Source: Megamerina dolium (taxonomy: Eukaryota > Arthropoda > Insecta > Diptera > Megamerinidae). From it: a stretch of 64,000 bases of DNA. Under the pieces are notes generated by a model. That model did no database searches. It was not told the origin of the DNA and saw only the letters and a program-made list of their open reading frames with translations. Positions 1-11,300 of this stretch are shown piece after piece (positions within the stretch are counted from its first letter, which is position 1; every line of letters starts with the position of its first letter). The position numbers and the translations under genes are program-made. The DNA lies in the NCBI GenBank assembly GCA_963854835.1, contig OY978527.1:17183584-17247583 (forward strand), read 5' to 3'.

Positions 1-1
1 T

Positions 2-238
2 ATCTCCAGAAATGGCCTTTTCGACTGGTCTCCAAGATCATGTAATTTGACGCCTTCAGATAAGTTTATGTGGGGTTATTTAAGGGCATTTTTCTACGCG
101 CACAAGCCAACAATTATTACAGCTTTGGAAAGCAACGTCGAGCCCAACATTCATGATTTACGGCCTCAAATGCTCGAAAAGGTGGTTAAAAATATGTGCT
201 CCAGAATTACTTTCTTCTGGTGGTCCAGTAATAATTAG
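2..238 (+). pseudogene. Mariner-type (DD41D-like) transposase, C-terminal fragment
   Basis: The frame is open from the left edge of the window, so the fragment starts outside it. It carries the block WSPRSCNLTPSDKFMWGYL, the third catalytic-Asp region of the transposase (family form RSCDLTPLDFFLWGY). The Asp of TPSD, the catalytic position, is kept. The C-terminal tail with ALESNVEPNIHDL follows and ends at a stop. It lies in an intron of the large plus-strand gene and faces a second remnant on the other strand. No inverted repeat was found at its end. It is a dead fragment; the family call is firm, the subgroup less so. Confidence 0.7.
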
Positions 239-264
239 TGTCATGAAACTATTCACACGGTTGG

Positions 265-1235
265 TCATTTGTGTACATAATTTTTGGAAGATGATATTGC
301 GCAAAAGGTCCTCGTGAGGTCGAATGGCAAATGTGCCCATTCTTCAACATTTTCCATCACATTGGCTAATGGTATGGCGGCTATTGCCTGTCTGATGTTG
401 GTCTCGAGCTCAACTAGTGTCCTTGGCTTGCTTATATAAACCTTTGATTTCAAGTAGCCCAACAGGAAAAAGTTCGGCGCTATCAAATCTGGCGAATGTG
501 AAGGTTAGTCAAAATCACCATTTTTGGAAATAAGACGACCAGGGAATAATTGTCTCAAAAAATTTATTGTGTCATGAGTTGTGGTTGGTGAGGCACAGTC
601 TTGTTGAAACCAGAAGCGCTCCATAATATTTAGACTTACAATGGGCATAAAAATATCCGTTGTTGTGCTCCCACGGTCGTCTTCGAAAAAGAACGATATC
701 TTTTGAAAAATTTGAGTTTTCGGCGGCGTAAAACCGACATTTTTGTTTGTTTGCCCTTCCGTTTAAACTCCTCATCACTCTTGATGATATTTTGCCAAAG
801 TTTTCACAATTAAAAAGTCATTTTGAATCTGTAGTTGAATAATAACAGCGTATTCGGGTGGAATATACTGCTCCATTGCAAAGATTTCGATTGAAGTTTC
901 ATATAAGTGCTCAATGACAGTTGCAAGTTGAAACCTGTCAAAGTTTTAGCGTTGTCTGATGGGTCCGCCTAATATGGTCAACACATCTTCAAGAAATTTA
1001 CTTCAATCTTCAAGTTGAAACATTTCATACATAAAAGGAATCATTGAAATAGGATATGAGAAAATCTACAAGAAGTACGTGAACTTAAAACTATCAGAAA
1101 CTTGTAAATTGATATTCACCGTTCGAAATTGACAGCTGGATTTATTTGTTCGCCAACGCTTTTCATGTTGAAAACTGTTAACAATTGTTGAAAGTTTTTT
1201 GTAAGCGAACACACCTAATATTTTGTAAAATGGAT
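265..1235 (-). pseudogene. Degenerate mariner-type transposase remnant
   Basis: Read on the minus strand, 265-650 holds the catalytic end of a transposase. WFQQDCASPTT is the second-Asp block, followed by SPDLIAPNFFLLGYLKSKV, the third block. The third catalytic position is Asn (APN) where the family has Asp, and a stop lies just before SPDL. The spacing from the second Asp to this position is 41 residues, as in DD41D elements. Upstream sequence to about 1235 is too decayed to translate. At 1200-1230 the minus strand reads TTAGGTGTGTTCGCTTAC, a mariner-like terminus that recurs near 42919. The element is inactive. Confidence 0.6.
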
Positions 1236-1341
1236 TCACAATAGACAATTTTCAGCAGTGTTGCCATAGCAAATTGCCCTAATCCTCTTTTATTTTGAGA
1301 ATTAACTCAAAGAGTTTATGCGGATTAGCTGCGGTTAATGC

Positions 1342-1365
1342 CCGAGTTAATTCGAATTAACTCGG
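1342..1365. repeat. 24-nt perfect palindrome within a small inverted-repeat element
   Basis: Positions 1342-1365 are a perfect self-complementary 24-mer centred on TTCGAA. It sits inside a block of about 115 bp (1269-1382) whose ends, GCCCTAATCC and GGAATTAGGC, are roughly inverted copies. This suggests a small foldback or MITE. It lies in an intron of gene 1. Confidence 0.5.
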
Positions 1366-1905
1366 TAATCCGGAATTAGGCTACCGTCTGTCTTGGCTAT
1401 AACGTTACATTGGATTATTCAACAAATTCATCTTAGCATCATATGCAATATAAAAGATTAGTTCCAGAAGAGCAATGATACGCGAGGTATATGGCCAGGG
1501 TTGGACAAAAAAAAATCCTAGTCATTACAGGGCATTGTCTCATCGGTATGAATGCCACTAGGTTAGGCTTTGTAGCATTTAACCACTGAGTATCTGGAAA
1601 CCATCTCGCACCTTTTATTCGAGTGTTGAGCCATAAATAGGTTTGGCTTCAATATTTATAACTAATAGGACAGTGAGTCGCTTAAACAGAAAACAATAAA
1701 ATTAATAATGACAATGATGAAATGAAATACTATATATTTTTTGTGTGAATTTTTAGTTGTATTTAAAAGTAAATATTAAATTATGCAATGAACGACTGGA
1801 CAAATCAGCAATTAAATGATGCAGATGTTGTTATGATATAATATGTAATTTACTTATTTATTTACTTTATTTTTTTTTCTTTCTCTCTCTCCGTCTAAAT
1901 TTCAG

Positions 1906-2324
1906 TGAGTATGTAAAAAGTGCAAAGCTTATATTTCCCTTTCAATGTCATAAGAAAAATGAGTTTATCAAAAAGGGTATTGGTAAGTTGTGGAATATAC
2001 ATTTTATATATTCAAAATTGTTACTTACTTTTGTTTCCATTTCATAATTCTTTTTCTCATTTAGCGCTCTTCAATGCTAAAAATGATTTTATGGAGAAAT
2101 TTCCATCCGATGTGGAAATCGCTGAACGGTTAACACGTAAAGCTATAGTACCTCCAATGTTGAGTACACACACGCTGATAATCAATGATCGTCCGGATAG
2201 TATTGTTAAAGCAATACTGGGTCAAACGTTGACCACATGCCATGACAGTTACTATGGCAATGATAGTTATATAGATGGTGCAGCAAATAGTTATGCTTCG
2301 ACGAGTAGTATACGACGAAGTGGT
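1906..2324 (+). other. PWWP-like C-terminal segment encoded by two short exons
   Basis: Exon 1906-1982 (frame with codons from 1907) and exon 2065-2324 are separated by an 80-bp intron (GTAAGT at 1983, TTTAG at 2060-2064). They join as ...KKGI-ALFNAKNDF. The pattern aromatic/Leu-x-PF, then F-x-KKG, then an Ala-rich helix, is typical of the end of PWWP domains, which bind methylated histone tails and DNA. The aromatic-cage part would be on upstream exons that are not visible. After it comes an ordered stretch, VEIAERLTRKAIVPPML, with no family I know. Confidence 0.5.
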
Positions 2325-5300
2325 GTAAGTATACACCATGGTGAAAAATGAAAATTGACTGCCTCGAATAGCACTGTTTCCTAGTGGTGATTAAACGATT
2401 AGGTCAAGTATTTCTTCTCCAGATCGAGAATGGCGACAGGCTCTTTATTATAAGCCTTCGGCATACTCTAGGTGGCTTGCAGGATAATCGCGGAAAAGTG
2501 ACGTGGGAGGCACATTGGCATTTGAACTGACAGTAAAGCTGTACGGAAAGCCCTTGTAAACCCTGCCAGCTTTTCTAAGATGATCAGCGAGTGTAAGCGG
2601 AAGTTGAATAGCGTTGCAGAACGTAATAAACTGCATCTTATATGGGTGCTAGTACACTGCAGTATGGCAGGACATTGGTTGATCACCTCGTCAACGAGAG
2701 CTCTTCTGGTGTACCTATGGGTCCAGAATAAATTTTCTCCGTCAGTTCGGCGGAATTTTTACAATGTGCCCACGACTTTGTGGGTTCTATTCATAAAAGA
2801 AGATGATCTGAACTCGAGTCATGCAGATTGGCAAAAAGCTTTGCGAAAGAACCTGACAGGAGGTTGGCAAAATTTCTCCAATTGAGAAAAAAGGACCTCA
2901 TGTTACAGATTGAGGTCATCACAGGGCACAATATAGGTGGACATCACATGACCACTGGGGTGTTCATAACAGACCCGACCTTCGGGTCTCGCTTCCATGA
3001 TATGGACACTACGGAGCATTTTCTCTGGTAGTGTCCAGCTTTTGCGAGAACAAGGTTGAGATTGTTGGGTGATGAAGTTATGAGCGTGAGTGAAATTCAT
3101 GATCTTCCTCTAACCGGACTTCTTTGATTCATCAAGGAGGAGAAATATATAATTGCACCTCACTCGTTTTTGCTCCTCAATATATTTTTTAACCTACTTA
3201 AACCTTACCGCCGCTACATAGAGAAACTGCCTGCAAAATAAACCTCTTTGAACTTTTTCTTTCCAACATTTTTTCAGAATATGCTTACCCACTATCTCCA
3301 GCTCTTAGGGGGACTACCCTACAAAATTTATGTTTTTATTGAGTTAAAGTATAAAACTGGTCTCCATTTTTGCTTTAAAACCATTTTCTGGAACCTACTG
3401 TCTATTTCCGCCCCATAGAGAGGCTACTATATAAAGTGGACGTAAGATTAATTGGAAATCGACAAAAAACTCCATAATTGCGCAGGAGTCGCGCATAGAG
3501 GTGTGAGGTGTTTGACCCACCTGCATTAACTTTTTCTTCGCAACATTTTTGGATTACTTCCTTTTCTACACCCACCTCTTAAAAGGGCTTCCCTACAAAA
3601 TTTATGTTTTTATCAAATTAGGACCGGTATCAGGACGCATTTAGGTGGGTAAAATATATAACCGAACTGAATTTATTTTTACTCCATAATGTTTTGTCTA
3701 AACTTATCTACCGCCTACCTTTACCCCATAGAGGGGCTGCCATACAAAACGAACGTAAGAGTACTTGAATATTGACAGGAAACTGTATGTCCGTGCTTAT
3801 CCTTTATCGCCACCCCTATGGGGATCCCTTACAAAATTCATGAGTTAATTGAATATTTTCTTTTTTTTTCTTCATGTTTCTTGTTGGTTTCTAGGACTCC
3901 ACAATGCGAATATTGAACATAACCCCAAATAAAACGCCACAGCAGCGTACAAATGATTATATAAAAAACTGCAGCAGTGGCGGCAGTAGCGGCAGTAGCT
4001 GCGGCTTCAATAGCACAATGGCGACAAAAGCATACAATAACAGCAACAACAGTTGTAGTAGTATTACACCAACGAATGCAACACTGCAATCGTTATCATC
4101 AACAACGCCAAATAGTTCAACAGCAGCAGCGATGAATATGTATCGTTGCAGTTTGTGCGATTTTAAAAGTGTACGACAGAATGTTTTAATTTTGCATCGT
4201 AAAACGCATGGTAGTGTTGGTGGTGGTGGTGGTAATGCAGCAATGAGAACAACAGCAGCCACAGTAGGAGCAGCAGCGAATATACCATCAACGAATATGA
4301 CTATACCATTTAAAAAATTACTTACAACATCTATTGTGGATAGGAATTTATCAGCGACAGCGATAACAGCTAAAATGCATGATGTTGATGATACGACGAC
4401 GATAACGGCGACGACGACGACAAATATGACAACACCATTGACAACAAAACGTAATAGATTGCGTGGTAAAATTGAGACAACAACGCAAACAGCATCAAGA
4501 GTGAGTGATACTGCTGCCAATCGCGATGAAAATGCAGCGGTGTTTCTTTCATCAGAAGCCACAGCCACAACAACAACACTTACCAGTACTGCCATACGTT
4601 TGCCGAAGAAAAAGGAGCTTGCCTCCATGGCGATCGCATCGAAACGAACACTACGACAACAGACGGGCTCAGCAAGAACGCCTGTAGAGGCATCTGCAAC
4701 GGCGACTATTACATCGCCTATGATCGTGGCTGATATTTCAGAGATTACCTTACCAACACCTGCAGCAGTTATAGAGGAATACTCCTCAACAGCGATTAGT
4801 GCTCTTGATGAACCTTCCCACAGTGGTCGTCCTCATCATCATCACCATCATCGTCGTCGTCTACGTCGTCAACTTCGACGGCGCAGCATCAACACTACAT
4901 CGGACGAAGATGATATTGTTCATGGCGATGATGATGATGATGGGAAGGAGATAGAGCTGGAGAAGGAAAAACAAAGCACAATGGCAACATCATTATCGCC
5001 TACGTCATCCTTGGCGTCATTGCAGTTACAATTAAATAGAAATGCTCTTCTAACAACACCGATAGCATCGACAGCAGCAGCAACAACAGCACCAAAACCA
5101 CCATCATCAATAGCATCAGCAATATCATCAACACCAAAGCGTACCTCAGAGGAGATACGACAAAGTCTATTAGCCGATTGGAGTGACGAGGAGAAGGATG
5201 ATAGCGATAAGGTGCATGAAGCAGCCGTTAAAACTGAAAGCACAAATAATGATTTAGAAGAGGCATCACCGCCTAATACTGCAGCAGCAATCATCTCTGA

Positions 5301-8300
5301 AACATCATTACACAATGCAGGTGCAAATAATAATAATATGACTCCGGGGGCCGAAGCCGAAACACTGTCACGTACTGCCTCTATGTCAAATCGTTGTATA
5401 CGAAATATACCGAAAAAGGATCGACGTGATGTTGTATTGAAGGAATTTAATAGTAGTATGGACGATATTGATGTTGATGCTAACGGTAGCTGTGGTGATG
5501 GTGGTGTTGATGACACTGCTACTGGTAGATCAACACCAGCAGCGATTGTTAATATTGATAGTGCCAGCAACAGCAGTAATAGTAGTAATTCTTCTGATTT
5601 AGTGGTGGTCATTGATGAGGAAATGATTATGCAACCAATTGATGTGGATGCATTGGACAATAGTCTCGATCCCAGTGCTGATGATGATGTTTTCGTGATG
5701 CAAGAGCAGCCAAGAGAAGATGGAAAAGTTGAAGCAATGCAAGAAGACGATGAAGAGGAAGTTGAAGAACATCAAAAACAATCGACAACATCAATAACTC
5801 AAGATGCTGCAGAGCAGAAAATAATAGTAGCAGCATCACTTACCACTACAACAGCCACCCCAACGACTGCACCCCTCTCATGTTTCGATTTTCAAGATGA
5901 GGAGGATAATGATAACGATGTGCTAACATCGATTGCAAATTTCAAAAAGAAGTATCTATCACCAGATAAACCAATAACAACAACAACAACAGCAACAGCA
6001 ACAACCTTATTAACGGAAACCTTAACCAACGCCGATGAAGCGTCGCTGCAAAAATTATCCACTTCAGCAAATCCAAAGGAAACCACCCAATCATGCTCTC
6101 CAGATGTGGTGGAACAAAAAGACAAAGAACTTTCGGAAGAAATTGAAAATTTACTAGAGCAAACAACACCGATTGTGTTGGCTGCTACTCTCACAGCCGT
6201 TTGCAAGGAGGAGGCCTCAGTAAAGGCATTACCGATCAAGGAGCGTGGTAAACGCATTTTCAAATCTCGCAATCGTTCACGTAATGAGGAGAGTGCATTG
6301 CTGCATGCTGCTACTACAGTTGCAGCAATCACAACAGCGTCCGTAGCAGGTGGTGATGGTGGCGACGATGATGCTCATGGTCATGGTGATCTTGGTGATG
6401 TAGATGCATCTAATGTAAATAAGCCAATAGTAACTGCATCCCCAATCGCCGATAATAAATTGTCGACGGATGCAATTCCTTGCAGCGATGTTCATGAAGC
6501 AACAGCTAATGGAACTGATGCTAATAATTTGAAGGCGGCAATTAATCAAAATAAGCACGATGTGTGTGGTGATAATGCTGAAAATATTGACCATGTTGAT
6601 CGTGATGATCATGGTGACTATGTTGATCGTGTTGAAACTACTGTTAGCCACGGTGATCTTGTAGATCATGTTGATCGTGGTGATCATGTAGATCATGATG
6701 ATCATGGTGATCATGTAGACCATGATGATCATGGTGATCATGTAGATCATGATGATCATGGTAATCATGTAGACCATGATGATCATGGTGATCATGTTGA
6801 CCGTGGTGGCCGTGTAGATCACATTGATTGTATTGATCATGTTGATCGTAGTGACCTTGCTGATACTGGTGACCATGCTGATGATGCTGATAATGTTGAT
6901 CATGTTGTTCGTGATGATCGTGGTATGAATGTTGACCATGTTGACCATGATGATCATAATGATATTAAACAACCACTAGTTGAAAAACCAGTTGAAGAGG
7001 AACAGCATAAATCATTGGAAGGAACGGAATCAACCAATGAATCATCTGATCATGAAGTAATGATTAAAAAGGATGTCAATGATGATGCTACCATGACTGC
7101 TGCCGCACCAAATGGAATGTCATCCACCTCAACATCCGCAGCGAACCTAATAAAAATGGATAGATTGTTTAATGCTGCAGAAAATAAGGAAGAAATAATA
7201 CCGTTGATTAAACATTCCCCCATTGAGATTTACCGTCGAGATACACCAGATAATTTGCCACCAACAATAATAAATAGTACACCCAGAACTAAGACGCGCA
7301 AAGGGCAGGAGGGCGAGCAGAATGCAGATAGATATGACATTAATAATGGCAATGGCAATGGTGAGGGTCATATTCATGGCGATGGTCATATTCATGATGA
7401 TGAGTCCCATAAAGTGGTGACCAATAAAAATCATGATAATAATATGGCATTACATGAATTACATAGTGGTGATGTTGATGATCTTGGTGATGCTGATCTT
7501 GCTGTTGGCAATCGATCTGTAGTCTCACCACCAAATGATGATAACAGTTCAGTAGGTATTTCAGAGGCGGGCGCTGAATTTGGGTCACCAACTTCAATGC
7601 TTGACGATGAACGTTTGTCGTTGATCCATTTGAATGAAGCAGCAACATCAGGCAATACGTTGGAAAAAGAAAATGGTGAAGATCAGCAGAACTTGAAAGA
7701 AAAAATGTTTAAAAATGAGAATAAAATTGATGCGGTGGAACAGGAAGAGCAGAAGGAGGAGAAAAAGAACGAAAAACACATTGAAAAGTACGAAGTGAAG
7801 CGAAAAACTGAACAAATCGAGCAAAATGACATTGAAGAGGACATTGAAGATGATGAAGAAGATATTGAAAGTCCACCACATGAAGCATTGTCGGGTAATG
7901 AGCTTGAAATTGAAATCGCCAAGGTAAAAAAATTGAAAATGTTAACAAAAACAACAACAACGACAACAGCAGCAGCAAGAAGAAATTCACAAACCACAGA
8001 TGATGACGATGATGTTGCCAAGGTCACAATGCTGGCTGGCGATGAGGCCTTGAATGAGACACAACAATCAATAAAATTATGTCGTCGTTCACCGCTTGAA
8101 CATTCAGCATCGCCACATTTAATTGTAACAAAACGTCTGACACGTGGCACACGTCAACAGACACAACAGTCACCTGAAGGTAATGCCTCACGAGATGAGA
8201 CAAAAGTAGATGAAAACACTCTTGAAACGTCAGCGATGCTAACCACCACCAATATTAGAAGTCGTCGTCACCTGAAAACAAAGGATTCAAGAGTGGCTAA

Positions 8301-11300
8301 AAGCCACGATGAGCCTGTCGATGGCAATGGAGAAGTACAACTCGATGATGAAAAGGCTTCTGAAACTTCGGCAACTACTACAGATGCATTGCCAACCACC
8401 ACCAACACCACAACTAGAAGTTGCCATCAGAAAATAAAAAGTCCAACGAGCAAACGTCATCGAGACGAAGTAGATGATGACGATGAAAGTGCAGCTGTCC
8501 CAGTAAAATTGGATGATGAAAAACTTATTGATGCGTTCCCAACCCTCACTAGAAGTCATCGTAAGAAATCAAAGACACCAACCAATGATGAAGAAGCGAA
8601 GGAAAAAGAAAAATTAACGACAAAAAAAGATGCAAAAAATAAAAAGCATAAAAATAAAGCATTGGAGCAGCATTCTGACGATGGAAAAATGTCAAGTATA
8701 GAACAACAGGAGCAACAACAACCATTGCGTTCATCCCTAAGTGAAACTAGTGATGCTTTTGATGCATCTGGTGGGCTACAAGAGCAAATATTGGCCGATG
8801 GAATTACAAAGTCGGCGTCAACATCACGTAAACGACGTTCGCATATGAAAATAACACCACGAAGACGTCCCAGTCAGTTGGTTGGTGCTGCAAAGCACTC
8901 GTCATCATCGTCGTCATCAAGCACAAGCACTCCCCTGACAACTAGGAGATCGGTAAATGATGCAGAACATGGTGATAGTGAGCCAAAAGTCAGAAAATTA
9001 ATGACATCGCCCATATCGCCTATATGTGAAGTTGAGAAGAATGTTGTAGATAGTAAAGTAGAGACAAAAGTAGCCGTTAAAACCGCATCAAATGAAAAGG
9101 AGGAGGAGGAGGAGGACGACGATGATATGTTTTCTAATATTTCACCGACTTGTGAGTTGGACATATCGAAAGAAGAGGAACAGCAAATAATGCAACTCAC
9201 TGCTGCTTTGGCCGGTAACGATGATGGGATGATGACTCTGCCGAAGACTGTGCAGGGTGTACCAGCAGCTGTAGCCACAGAACCATCCACAGTTGAGCTT
9301 GCTGTTGAAGAGGCCTTAAATGATAATGTTGGAGGTGCCCACGACGATGACGACAGTGCAAATGCGTTACAGGGGGAACAAGCACTTTCCCATGACAACT
9401 TGTTGTTCAGTGAAATTAGTACAAACATACCAACAACAACAACAATGCACAATATCAATTCCAAGGAAGAAATTGTACAGCGGGATGATCATGCAATGAC
9501 TCCGGAACCAGTTCCAGTATCACCTGTAGAGAAAGTACGCATCAATGTCGATGTTGCTAATCCGTTGTCATCACAAATTGCCAACATTTTAGCAAATAGT
9601 CAACAATTAGTGGGAGCTTCAAAAACGACAACAACGACATCTGTAGGTAAAAAGCGTACAGCGAAACCTCTCAGCCATATTGTGCCAATATGCAAACGTA
9701 AGAAATCTTTTGAAGATGATATACCATCGTTTATTATTGAGCGTCCAAGCGTGGCTGCTAGTCGCGCAACTACAGATGGTGGTCAAGTCGCATCTACAAC
9801 CGAAAAAGATGCAATTGCCCATGTGCAGAGTCTATGTCCACAGGTGAAAATCACATTGAAAGAGAAAATCATTGAAATGCCGCAAGAAACGACTGCACCA
9901 GCTGCTGCTCTTTTTGATATTTGTAATGTACCAATTTTGATCAGCAATAACAATGATCAGCAACAACTTATGTCTGATGCTGGTGGTGCTGCTGGTGCTG
10001 GTGCAATGCATATAATTATAACATCTGACGGTGGTGGAGGTGGAATAGGAGGAGGAATAGGGGCAGTAGGAGTTGCTGCCGGTATGGTAGAGAATACCAA
10101 CAGTAATAGCAACAATAACTCATCGATCGCTGCTGCATCACGCCTGCTACAACGAAAAGCATCACAATCGCAACAACGCCTTGAAGATACTGCGCAACAG
10201 AAGCAACTATTGTCCGGTGGCAATAAGCAAATTGGTGTTGATTCACGTGGCAACAAATATGTGATCATTAAGACGCCACCAAGCGATTTAGTCGTGCAAT
10301 CAGCAGTTACGCCGCTACCAATAGTGCAACAACAACAACAATTGCAACAAATCGTTGCTCCATCGACGCCCTCCGCCTTTAGCTTTGGCGCTGGAGGAAC
10401 AATGCGTGCTACTGGTGAGTCAGCAGCCGCTGCACACTCAGCTGCTTTAAAATCAACGAAACAATCATCCCATCAATCACGTTCACAAGCAGCTGCGGCA
10501 GCAACAGGTGGTCGCAAACATGCAGGCAATACAATCACTTTACCGAACATAACAATCAAACAGCAACTGCAACAGCAGCTGCAGCAGCGGCGGCATCAAC
10601 GCTTAAGCGAGGATTTCACAACGACGTTCTCATCAGTCGCTAATCAGCGCGCCAAAACGAATCAGCAATATATGCTACAACAACAACAACAACAGCAACA
10701 GCAACGCAAACTGCTCGCCAAAAATGAGCGCTACCAACAGCAACAACAACAACAACAACAACAACGTGCTGCGGATTCGAATGGTGGACTGTTTGCAAGA
10801 AATGCGGCTATACATCGTCGTTTCAGTACAGCGGCTGATACGCCGACATTTGCAAAAGTTCCCAAAACGGCTGAGGGTTTAACGTTGACCGCGCAGCAGC
10901 AATTGCTGCAGCTGCAACAACAACGTAAAATGGATATAGCAGCCGCAGCAGCAGTAGTAACATCATCACAACCGCCACCCTTACTTCCATTGCCCAGCCG
11001 CAGGTCAAGAAAACAGTCGCAGCATCATCGTGGCAGCAGTAATATGCCAACGACGACAAATATGATGCAACTGCAGCAGCAACAACAACAGCAACTACAA
11101 CAACATATGCAGGGGCATGAACCGAATGTTGCTATGGATGGCATTCAACAACAGCAACAGTTGTTCCAAACGATGACATCGACGACGACGACGACTCTAC
11201 AGCAAACAATCGATGTTCCTTCGTTGACTACAACTTCGACATCACCACCAACGACAACACCATCGACGCCGACTACTACCAATGAGGAACAACTTGTGCA

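Larger units (their letters stand above)
2325..3894 (+). other. Phase-0 intron of the large gene, filled with repeats
   Basis: The donor is GTAAGT at 2325-2330. The acceptor is TTTCTAG ending at 3894, after a T-rich tract. The flanking codons (...IRRSG and DSTMRILN...) join in frame. The intron contains a LINE RNase H remnant (2510-3130) and a dispersed repeat (3140-3850). Confidence 0.75.

Noticed and set aside
40..60. Asn in SCNLTP as a lost catalytic Asp
   Set aside because: By the DD41D spacing the catalytic residue is the later Asp of TPSD, which is present.
1066..1248. Minus-strand frame near the mariner end
   Set aside because: It translates terminal-repeat sequence and has no protein features.
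1920..2351. Single 143-residue coding frame through 1920-2351
   Set aside because: It reads through a clear 80-bp intron. Splicing 1982 to 2065 from another frame gives a better, phase-consistent protein.
6690..6800. Clustered GATC sites as a regulatory or methylation array
   Set aside because: They arise from Asp-His codon repetition in a coding minisatellite; adenine methylation at GATC is not a known fly signal.
3957..9464. Long antisense open frames (for example 3957-4628, 4920-5660, 6277-6972, 7683-8150, 8874-9464) opposite the large exon
   Set aside because: They are shadows of trinucleotide-rich coding sequence: Val/Ile/Ser/Leu-only composition, no splice or start context, and no domain.
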